Assembly (NCBI GenBank): GCA_038230775.1
Contig: JBBRMQ010000256.1
Location: forward strand, 1-5,910
DNA from: JBBRMQ01 sp038230775
GTDB taxonomy: Bacteria > Acidobacteriota > Thermoanaerobaculia > Gp7-AA8
Reading direction: 5' to 3'
DNA length: 5,910 nt
This document shows, one piece after another, positions 1-5,599 of the stretch. Below the pieces are notes generated by a model. It did not search any database. It saw only the letters and a program-made list of their open reading frames with translations, and was not told the DNA's origin. Each line of letters begins with the position of its first letter. Positions within the stretch are counted from its first letter, which is position 1. A program made the position numbers and the translations under genes.

Positions 1-2070
1 CGCATGAACATCGTGCTGCCGCGCGGCAACGAGCAGCTCAACAGCCTCAAGGCCGAGATCTACACCTCGTCGATCGAGAAAGAGATCAAACCTCGAGTGT
101 TTTATGAGGAATTCTCGGACCTCATGCTGTACGTGAACGATGTCGACCCGCGGACCGGCGCCTGGAAGGGCGTTTTCGTGGCCGACAGCCGCGGCGAAGA
201 CAACTCGGAGCAACCCACCGCGACGACACCGCATCAGGCCGTAATCGCGGCCGAGAGCGCCGCGAAGTCGGACAATCCGCTCAGTCCCCAGGCCTCCGGG
301 CAGCGCATCATCGTGGCGCAGAACGGCGCCTTGTCGATCGTGCCGAAGCCAACGAAGCAGATCTGGCTGAATCTCACCACCGCGTTCACGCACGTCTGGG
401 ATCCGAGAAAGCCCGACCGCTACGACATTAACAAGAACATCGCGCAGCGCATGCGACTGCCGGACAAGGTCTCCGATACGAGCGCACAGGCGATCCGTTC
501 CTTCCGCGAGATGAACGTTCGCGAACTCGCGGAGCAGGCGCAGATGGCAAAGAAAACGGATCTGGAGACCTACAACCGGGCCAGCGTCGAATTGCAGAAG
601 AAATTCGCAATCCCCTTCGCCTGCATCGTCTTCGGGGTTCTCGGACTCCCGCTCGGCATCACCAACCGCCGCGGCGGCAAGAGCTCCGGATTCTCGCTCA
701 GCATCGCGATCATCCTGGCCTACTACGTGATGATCAACAACGGCGAGCATCTCGCGGTCAGCGGGAAAGTGTCGCCGGTCGTCGGGATGTGGACGCCCAA
801 CATCCTTCTGCTCGGCATCGGCATCTATCTGGTCATTCGAGCCAACCGCGACGCGGGTGCCCAACGCGCGGATCGAACGTGGTTGCAGCGATTCACCAGA
901 CTCTTCCGAAAGCACAGGCCGGAAGCCAGCGAGGGCGCCGACGACGATGAGCGCGCCATTCTTAGCCGGCTCGACGTCACCTTTCCGAGCCTCATGGATC
1001 GCTACGTTCTGCGCGAGTTCCTCAAAGTGCTCTCGCTGGTCCTGATCTCGACGGCGGCGCTCTTCATCATCGTCGATTACACCGACATCAGCGGCGATCT
1101 GCGCACCCACCACATTGCCTTCCACACGGTGTTCGCCTACTACCGCTTTCTATTGTTCCAGATCCTCAACTACACCGTCCCAATCTCCGTGCTGGTGTCC
1201 ACGCTCGTCACGTTCGGGATGCTCTCGAAAAACAACGAGGTCACCGCGTTCAAGGCCAGCGGCATCTCCCTGTACCGCGTGGCGCTCCCGATCATCGTGA
1301 TGGCCGGGGTCATGAGCGTCCTCTCCTACCTGATGCTGGATTTCGTCCTGCCTTACTCGAATCAGCGCGTCGAGCAGCTGCGGAACAAGATCAAAGGCAA
1401 GAAGACCGTCTCCAGTGCGCAACAGCAGAAGCTCTGGTTCCTCGGCAAAGGCCGCTACATCATCAACTTTCTCTCGTACGACCGGAACACGAAGCAACTC
1501 TCTCAAGTCTCGATCTTCGAATTGCATCCAACCGAGTTCCGCCTGACGCGCCGCGTCTACGCCAATCACGCGCGGTGGGATGGCATTGGATGGGTCTTCG
1601 AGAACGGGTGGATGCGCTCGTTCGGCGACGACGGCAGCACGACCGTCTACACGCCGATCACCACCGCTCTGCGTCTCTACTACAGCGAGAAGCCCGAGGA
1701 TTTCGCGACCGAGGTGAAGTCGCCGGATCAGATGACGCTGGGACAGCTGCGCGATTACATCACGACGATCAAGAAGTCCGGCTACGCCGCGGAAGAGCTG
1801 TCCGTGAAGATGTACCAGAAGACGTCGTGGCCGTTCCTCAGCCTGGTGATGACCCTGATCGCTTTACCGTTCGCGTTCAAGATTGGCAAGCGCGGCGCAC
1901 TCTACGGCGTCGGCATCGCCCTGGTCCTCGGCATCTTCTATTGGATGGTCTTCGCGATCTTCACGAAGTTCGGCGAGGTGGGTAACCTGCCCGCGCTGCT
2001 CTCCGCGTGGAGCGCGAACGTCCTCTTCTCGATCGCCGCGGTGTACATGTTTTTGAATGTTGAAACATAA
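1..2070 (+). CDS. lptFG: LptF-LptG fused lipopolysaccharide-export permease, 5' partial
   Basis: This is the inner-membrane permease of the Lpt system, which with the ATPase LptB extracts lipopolysaccharide and passes it to the periplasmic bridge. The frame is open to the window edge (an Arg codon precedes the first ATG at 4), and the visible part begins inside the LptF periplasmic jellyroll, so LptF helices 1-3 lie upstream. Counting from the ATG at 4, residues 1-190 are jellyroll, and LptF helices 4-6 are near 201-221, 230-248 and 263-280. A charged linker spans 283-330. A complete LptG runs from Met331 to 688: helices near 339-358, 386-405 and 425-447, the conserved cytoplasmic loop SKNNEVTAFKASGIS at 408-422, a jellyroll at 450-600, and helices near 609-626, 632-652 and 662-684. 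The LptG part is 358 residues, matching stand-alone LptG (about 360). No stop separates the halves, so one polypeptide replaces the usual heterodimer. LptF carries an extra low-complexity stretch at about 64-99. Family identity is secure; the fusion is read directly from the frame. Confidence 0.93.
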   Translation, partial: RMNIVLPRGNEQLNSLKAEIYTSSIEKEIKPRVFYEEFSDLMLYVNDVDPRTGAWKGVFVADSRGEDNSEQPTATTPHQAVIAAESAAKSDNPLSPQASGQRIIVAQNGALSIVPKPTKQIWLNLTTAFTHVWDPRKPDRYDINKNIAQRMRLPDKVSDTSAQAIRSFREMNVRELAEQAQMAKKTDLETYNRASVELQKKFAIPFACIVFGVLGLPLGITNRRGGKSSGFSLSIAIILAYYVMINNGEHLAVSGKVSPVVGMWTPNILLLGIGIYLVIRANRDAGAQRADRTWLQRFTRLFRKHRPEASEGADDDERAILSRLDVTFPSLMDRYVLREFLKVLSLVLISTAALFIIVDYTDISGDLRTHHIAFHTVFAYYRFLLFQILNYTVPISVLVSTLVTFGMLSKNNEVTAFKASGISLYRVALPIIVMAGVMSVLSYLMLDFVLPYSNQRVEQLRNKIKGKKTVSSAQQQKLWFLGKGRYIINFLSYDRNTKQLSQVSIFELHPTEFRLTRRVYANHARWDGIGWVFENGWMRSFGDDGSTTVYTPITTALRLYYSEKPEDFATEVKSPDQMTLGQLRDYITTIKKSGYAAEELSVKMYQKTSWPFLSLVMTLIALPFAFKIGKRGALYGVGIALVLGIFYWMVFAIFTKFGEVGNLPALLSAWSANVLFSIAAVYMFLNVET

Positions 2071-2072
2071 CT

Positions 2073-2089
2073 GCGCGGCTTCGCCGCGC
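2073..2089 (+). terminator. GC hairpin just after lptFG stop, possible terminator
   Basis: GCGCGGC (2073-2079) and GCCGCGC (2083-2089) form a perfect 7-bp stem with loop TTC, beginning 3 nt after the TAA. What follows is TTGTCGGTTCTCGG rather than an oligo-T run, so it is not a canonical intrinsic terminator. It may act as a weak terminator or a 3'-end stabiliser. Confidence 0.45.
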
Positions 2090-2203
2090 GTTGTCGGTTC
2101 TCGGTTATCGGTTGTCAAAAGCAGGACGGGAGAAGCGGTTGTCAGTAGTCGGTGATCAAAGCGGCAAGTGGCGGCGACAACCGATTCACCGACAACCGAC
2201 AAC

Positions 2204-2221
2204 GCGCGGCGTCAGCCGCGC
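2204..2221 (-). terminator. GC hairpin just after the secreted-protein stop, possible terminator
   Basis: On the minus strand, GCGCGGC, loop TGAC and GCCGCGC form a perfect 7-bp stem starting 3 nt after the TAA, followed by GTTGTCGGTTGTCGG. This is nearly the same stem and downstream sequence that the lptFG transcript meets from the other side, so the two convergent mRNAs would have matching 3' ends. There is no U-tract. Confidence 0.45.
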
Positions 2222-2223
2222 AC

Positions 2224-2784
2224 TTAAAACCACTCAGTCTTTCCCTTGTCCGCGACGCTTTGCGTGGCGTTCACACGCATCGTCGTGTATCCCGTCGACT
2301 GCGCCAGGCCGTCGAGGACGCCGAGGGAAATGGTGTTCTGGCCGCGCTCGAGGATGAGGGAAACGACGCAGTCGCCGACGTTGCATTCGACGTGCTGCAG
2401 GTCCGACAACTCGCCTTTCGAGTTTGCCACCGCAAACGTGAGCGTGACTAAACCCTGCGCGCCGTCGACGCGTACGTTCATCGGAACCTGACAGGTGTGC
2501 GACTCGCAGCGTCCGATCTCCCCTGTCGTCGCGCTCACCACGATGTCATTGGCATGAACCGGAGCGTCGGCCAACAGATTGGCGAGCACCTGGTTGTCGA
2601 CCTGCGACGCAACCGTACGGTAAGAGAGGAATCGCGCCGACTTCGACACGCGTCGCGTCTGGGGCGTGAAGGCTTTCATGACCGAGGGAGGTGGAGTGGG
2701 TTTGACAGTCGGGTATTCGACCGACGCCGAAACGGCGGATGTCATCAACATCATGCAGAACGGGGCCACTGAGCCGAACCGCAT
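2224..2784 (-). CDS. Secreted protein of unknown function with two CX4C motifs
   Basis: The product has 186 residues. Residues 1-20 form a signal peptide: a basic start, a hydrophobic core and an Ala-Val-Ser-Ala site, with cleavage likely near residue 20. A proline/threonine-rich stretch (25-42) follows, then a basic segment (44-57), and from about 78 a mixed, beta-rich region such as could form an Ig-like sandwich. That region has two matched cysteine pairs, Cys93/Cys98 and Cys134/Cys139, each CX4C, suited to disulfides after export. I do not recognise the family. The tail (TISLGVLDGLAQSTGYTTMRV) faintly recalls the end of secreted VWA-type proteins common in Acidobacteriota, but no VWA domain is present. 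The start is supported by GGAGG (2789-2793) 4 nt upstream. The gene lies 51 nt downstream of pspA on the same strand with a candidate promoter in between, so a link to the membrane-stress cluster is only positional. Confidence 0.8.
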   Translation of the reverse strand: MRFGSVAPFCMMLMTSAVSASVEYPTVKPTPPPSVMKAFTPQTRRVSKSARFLSYRTVASQVDNQVLANLLADAPVHANDIVVSATTGEIGRCESHTCQVPMNVRVDGAQGLVTLTFAVANSKGELSDLQHVECNVGDCVVSLILERGQNTISLGVLDGLAQSTGYTTMRVNATQSVADKGKTEWF

Positions 2785-2805
2785 CCAACCTCCACGTATC
2801 TGAAG

Positions 2806-2834
2806 GTTAAAGATTACAACGAAAAAGCCGTCAA
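2806..2834 (-). promoter_or_regulatory. Candidate sigma70-type promoter for the secreted-protein gene
   Basis: On the minus strand, TTGACG (2829-2834, 5/6 match to the -35 consensus) is followed by exactly 17 bp and then TTTAAC (2806-2811, 4/6 match to the -10). The stretch is distinctly AT-rich against its surroundings. A start near 2799 would give a leader of about 15 nt containing the GGAGG ribosome site. It lies just beyond the pspA stop, so the secreted-protein gene could be transcribed separately. Confidence 0.45.
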
Positions 2835-2835
2835 G

Positions 2836-3444
2836 TCATGTCAGCTCGCGCTTCGCCTTGAGGTCGGTCAGGAGCTGTTCGATGCGGTCGGAGCGCTCGA
2901 GGAGCGCAAACCGGTCGTCGAGGCTGGGTTCCGGAAACACGAGAGAAGGCTCTCGCTGGCTCTCGCCGACGACCACGCCGGCCTCGGCCGCTTTGCGCAA
3001 TGACCGCGACCGGCGGTGCTGCGCGATCAGAAACTCGACCTTCGTGCGCGCCTCCGCCAGCTTGTGCTCGAGTTTTCGGAACGCCGAGCGCAGCGTCTCG
3101 GTCTGCGTTCGTTGATCGGAGAGTTGCTCGTCCAGCGCTTCCCCGGTCTGACGCGCCGCGTCCGCCCGCTCCAGCGCGGCGCGCGCCAGGGCATCATCCT
3201 TCCGGTCCACTGCCAGCTCGGCCTTACGCATCCATTCGGCGTGCTTCGCGCCGTTCTCTTTCTGCTTTTTTACGAGCAGGTGCTCGTCCGCGATCGCGAT
3301 CGCCACCTGCGTCTTCACCTGGATCAACTGATTCTCGACGTCAAGAATCACCTGCTTCAGCATCTTCTCCGGCTCCTCGGCCTGATCGATCAGATCGTTG
3401 AGGTTTGCCCGGATCAGAGCCGATACGCGTTCCATGAGTGCCAT
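2836..3444 (-). CDS. pspA: PspA/IM30 family membrane-stress protein
   Basis: The 202-residue product is almost wholly alpha-helical and charged. The N-terminal amphipathic helix (1-20) and the following AEEPEKMLKQVILDVENQL segment match the PspA start (NANINALLEKAEDPQKL in E. coli). Long coiled-coil helices run to about 150 and include the family signature DALARAAL at 84-91. A short linker rich in Pro and Ser (160-175) and a final helix (176-200) follow. PspA proteins are peripheral inner-membrane proteins with an ESCRT-III-like fold that assemble into rods or rings and help maintain membrane integrity and the proton gradient. This one is about 20 residues shorter than E. coli PspA (222), which is within family range. 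The start is supported by AAGGGG (3450-3455) 5 nt upstream. It follows the flotillin gene on the same strand after 84 nt that contain a heptad repeat. No PspF, PspB or PspC homologue is visible, so regulation is probably unlike that in E. coli. Confidence 0.93.
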   Translation of the reverse strand: MALMERVSALIRANLNDLIDQAEEPEKMLKQVILDVENQLIQVKTQVAIAIADEHLLVKKQKENGAKHAEWMRKAELAVDRKDDALARAALERADAARQTGEALDEQLSDQRTQTETLRSAFRKLEHKLAEARTKVEFLIAQHRRSRSLRKAAEAGVVVGESQREPSLVFPEPSLDDRFALLERSDRIEQLLTDLKAKRELT

Positions 3445-3465
3445 CGTTACCCCTTGGCAGGCCGC

Positions 3466-3524
3466 TGGTCGGTGGTCGCGGGTCGGAAAGCCAACCCGAC
3501 CCGCGACTCGCGACTCGCGACCTG
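3466..3524. repeat. Second heptad inverted repeat between flotillin and pspA genes
   Basis: The left arm is TGGTCGG, TGGTCGC, GGGTCGG (3466-3486). The right arm is CGACCCG, CGACTCG, CGACTCG, CGACCTG (3497-3524), in exact 7-bp register and opposite orientation. Bases 3475-3486 pair perfectly with 3496-3507 (12 bp) across a 9-nt loop. The layout and period match the larger element at 2073-2221, but the unit sequence differs (core GTCG instead of TCGG with flanking T). It begins 5 nt past the flotillin stop in the direction of transcription and ends 21 nt before the pspA start, so its RNA hairpin could modulate readthrough or mRNA decay between the two genes. Confidence 0.75.
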
Positions 3525-3528
3525 CGAA

Positions 3529-4983
3529 TTACGCCAACGGCTGCTTCACCGGCAGCTTCGCATCCGGCGGCGCCGTCGTTTTCTCGATTTTCTCGGCGCC
3601 GATCGGTTGCACGCGGCCTAACAGATCCGACATTTTCATGCCGGACAGCGCTTCGAAGAGCGCCGGCACCTGGGCCGCCATCGCGGCCATGTCTCCGGTG
3701 ATCTTGTTCACGCCCGCCGCGTGTCCATCGCCGGTGGACACGATGGTGATCTTGTCGATCTTCGAGAGCGGAGCGGACATGGCGCGAACGATCTCCGGCA
3801 ACGCGGTGATGAGCTTGTCCACGACCGCCGCCTGGTTCCACTGCTGATACGCCTCGGCCTTCACGTTCATTGCCCGGGCTTCCGCCTCACCCTTCTTGAA
3901 GATGATCTCTGCTTCGGCTTCACCTTGCAGGCGCGTGGCGGCTGCGTGGCCTTCGGCCTCGGACATCAGGCGCTGACGCTCGGCGTTGGCCAGCGTCTCG
4001 ATGCGCTGGCGGTCGATCTCAGCCTGTTTGAGCACGGTGGCGATGAGCTCCTTCTCGCGACGCGTGATCTCGGCTTCCTGCACTTTGACCTGCTCGAGCT
4101 TCTCGACCTGCTGCACCTTGACCGCTTCCGTGACGACCTGCTGCTGCATCACGTTGGTCTGAATCTCATACGCCTTGTCGGCCTGCGCCTGCTGGCGTTT
4201 CACGAATTCCATGTACTGCGCGCGCTTCACTTCCAGCTCGCGCTGCGCGTCCGCTTGTTTGGCCAGCGATGCGGTCTCAGCCTCGACGCGAGCCTGATCC
4301 GCTTCCGCCTTTGCGATCGCGGACTCGCGCTGCGCCTGCGCGCGCTTGATCGCCGTATCGCGCTCAGCTTCGGCCGCAGCGATCTCGGCATCGCGTCGGA
4401 TGCGCGCGACATCGGGCCGTCCCATGTTGGTGATGTACTCGTTCTGATCCTTCACGTCCTTGATCGTGAACGACACGACTTCCAGGCCCATCTTCGTCAT
4501 GTCTTCAGCGCAGGTGGACCGCATGCGGTCGGCCACCATCTCAGGCTGCTTGACGATCTCTTCGACCGTGAGCTGTCCGATGATGCCGCGCAGGTGACCT
4601 TCCATCACCAGGCGGATCAGACCTTCGCGCTGCTGCGGCGTCTTGGTGAGGAACTGCTCGGCCGCCGTCTGAATCGACTCCCCGTCCGATTTCACCTTGA
4701 TCTGCGCGACGGCTTCCACCGTCACCGCAACGCCCTGCTTCGTGTACATGTCCTGCGTCGGCGCGACGTCGAAGGACATCAGCTCAAGCGACAGCTCGTG
4801 CGCATGCTCGAGCATCGGCAGAACAACCGTGCCGTGGCCCTTGATCACTCGCGTGCCGCGGAATCCATACACGATGAGCGCCTGATTCGGACCCACTTTG
4901 CGGAACCAGGTTGCGATCACCGACATCGCCACGATGAAGGCGAGCACTCCTCCTAATGCGATTACGACGACTGGGGTCACCAT
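3529..4983 (-). CDS. floT: Flotillin-like SPFH protein (FloT/YuaG/YqiK type)
   Basis: The 484-residue product is a scaffold protein of membrane microdomains. A hydrophobic segment (3-26) anchors it to the membrane. The SPFH/PHB domain spans about 28-185 (GPNQALIVYG at 31-40; AAEQFLTK at 107-114; EGHLRGIIGQLTVEEI at 128-143; MGLEVVSFTIKDVKDQNEY at 165-183). A long Ala/Glu/Lys/Arg/Gln-rich coiled coil covers about 190-385, with the flotillin-type EAEA repeats (GEAEAEI, GEAEARA). The C-terminal part has APLSKIDKITIVSTGDG (404-420) and NKITGD, which match B. subtilis YuaG closely, ahead of a Pro/Lys-rich tail. Length is close to YuaG (about 509). AGGAGG (4988-4993) lies 4 nt before the ATG. The preceding gene is NfeD-like, as in yuaF-yuaG, where the pair works together. 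Placement before pspA suggests a joint role in membrane integrity. It is the FloT rather than the shorter FloA class because of the extended coiled coil and C-terminal region. Confidence 0.94.
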   Translation of the reverse strand: MVTPVVVIALGGVLAFIVAMSVIATWFRKVGPNQALIVYGFRGTRVIKGHGTVVLPMLEHAHELSLELMSFDVAPTQDMYTKQGVAVTVEAVAQIKVKSDGESIQTAAEQFLTKTPQQREGLIRLVMEGHLRGIIGQLTVEEIVKQPEMVADRMRSTCAEDMTKMGLEVVSFTIKDVKDQNEYITNMGRPDVARIRRDAEIAAAEAERDTAIKRAQAQRESAIAKAEADQARVEAETASLAKQADAQRELEVKRAQYMEFVKRQQAQADKAYEIQTNVMQQQVVTEAVKVQQVEKLEQVKVQEAEITRREKELIATVLKQAEIDRQRIETLANAERQRLMSEAEGHAAATRLQGEAEAEIIFKKGEAEARAMNVKAEAYQQWNQAAVVDKLITALPEIVRAMSAPLSKIDKITIVSTGDGHAAGVNKITGDMAAMAAQVPALFEALSGMKMSDLLGRVQPIGAEKIEKTTAPPDAKLPVKQPLA

Positions 4984-4987
4984 AAAT

Positions 4988-5009
4988 CCTCCTTACCGGC
5001 CTGCGCCGG
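4988..5009 (-). promoter_or_regulatory. Flotillin ribosome site with a small hairpin directly upstream
   Basis: On the minus strand, CCGGC, loop GCAG and GCCGG form a perfect 5-bp stem (4996-5009), followed 2 nt later by AGGAGG (4988-4993) and the ATG at 4983. The 31-nt gap to the upstream gene holds little else. The stem leaves the strong ribosome site exposed; it could mark an mRNA processing point or be incidental. Confidence 0.35.
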
Positions 5010-5014
5010 CGTGA

Positions 5015-5599
5015 TCAAGACTGCGAAGTCACGTCATCCCAGGGCTTCACATACGCGATGCCGCTCTCGTAGCGCACGACCACGACCTCGGTCCCGCGCT
5101 CGATGCCGTCACCGTCTTCGCTCCGCGCGCCACAGCTGCGGCGCGTTCCCTGTTGCGAGTAGATCAACTCCCCTGTTCCGTCACCGTCGCGGATCGGCAT
5201 GCTGACGCGTCCGAGGACGCCGTGCATGTCGAAGTCGGCGGCGCGCAGCGGCCGTTCGTTCGCCATCAGCACCCGCGACATGAAGAGATACATGAACGAT
5301 CCACCGGCCGATCCGACCGCGATCGAGATCAACAGCGCGAGCGTCGCCGCGGCGCTGTGATAGTGCGTCAGCAGATACCCGGTCCCGCCGAACCAGGTCA
5401 GAAACATCGTCAGCGTCGCCATGTTGAATGGCGAGATGCCGGTGTCTCCCCCGTGATGCGCGCTCACGTGCGGAAGGTGAAAGCCGTGCGGCAGGTGCAC
5501 GTGCACCGGAAGATGCAGGTGCGAACCAAACGCGAGGCTGACGAACGTCAACGACAGACCGACGACAAAGCAGCCAAGGTAAAAGGATTCCCACGTCAC
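5015..5599 (-). CDS. NfeD-family (YuaF/YqiJ-like) membrane protein with His-rich loop
   Basis: The 194-residue product is the expected partner of the flotillin encoded next. A hydrophobic helix spans about 6-25. A loop at 27-49 carries nine histidines. Two further membrane helices lie near 57-77 and 83-108. A soluble C-terminal domain (about 120-190) has the small beta-barrel (OB-fold) pattern of NfeD proteins: GVLGRVSMPI at 127-136, GELIYS at 143-148, a Gly/Arg/Asp-rich turn, GTEVVVVRYESGIAYVKPW at 169-187. Topology and size agree with YuaF and YqiJ. The protease domain of long NfeD proteins is absent, as expected for this short class. The start is GTG, chosen because GGAGG (5609-5613) sits 9 nt upstream and because GTGA overlaps the stop of the preceding ORF, implying translational coupling. 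The flotillin gene follows after 31 nt. NfeD membership is inferred from layout and context more than from strict motifs. Confidence 0.82.
   Translation of the reverse strand: MTWESFYLGCFVVGLSLTFVSLAFGSHLHLPVHVHLPHGFHLPHVSAHHGGDTGISPFNMATLTMFLTWFGGTGYLLTHYHSAAATLALLISIAVGSAGGSFMYLFMSRVLMANERPLRAADFDMHGVLGRVSMPIRDGDGTGELIYSQQGTRRSCGARSEDGDGIERGTEVVVVRYESGIAYVKPWDDVTSQS

Larger units (their letters stand above)
2073..2221. repeat. Inverted-repeat element with degenerate 7-bp tandem arms, filling a convergent gap
   Basis: The left arm holds TTGTCGG, TTCTCGG, TTATCGG and TTGTCAA in exact 7-bp register (2091-2118). The centre holds TTGTCAG, TAGTCGG and TGATCAA (2139-2159). The right arm carries the opposite orientation: CGACAAC (2175-2181), an 8-bp variant, then CGACAAC twice (2190-2203). 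Bases 2083-2099 are perfectly complementary to 2194-2210 (17 bp), and 2107-2116 to 2176-2185 (10 bp). Including the terminal GC hairpins, the arms are about 27 nt each and differ only in the hairpin loops. The element starts 3 nt after the lptFG stop and ends 3 nt before the stop of the opposing gene. It resembles REP/MITE-like palindromic intergenic repeats, and similar heptad runs recur between genes in several environmental phyla (from memory). Mobility is not shown: no clear target duplication or transposase is present. Confidence 0.8.

Noticed and set aside
2091..2451. Small + strand open frames starting in the heptad repeat (LSVLGYRLS-like peptides)
   Set aside because: The peptide pattern is just translated 7-bp repeat, and the frames run antisense into the secreted-protein gene.
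3291..3305. Overlapping GCGATCGC palindromes, like a HIP1-type motif
   Set aside because: It lies inside pspA where it encodes an Ala-Ile-Ala-Ile stretch; alternating Ala/Ile codons in GC-rich DNA explain it.
3016..3621. + strand open frame (201 codons) opposite pspA
   Set aside because: It is a shadow of pspA and crosses the second heptad repeat; its Arg/Leu-rich translation shows no recognisable family.
3721..4956. Long open frame (411 codons) on the + strand opposite the flotillin gene
   Set aside because: It is antisense to a confidently assigned flotillin. Its Leu/His/Arg-rich translation is what the complement of an Ala/Glu/Lys/Gln coiled coil gives in GC-rich DNA, and no family is recognisable.
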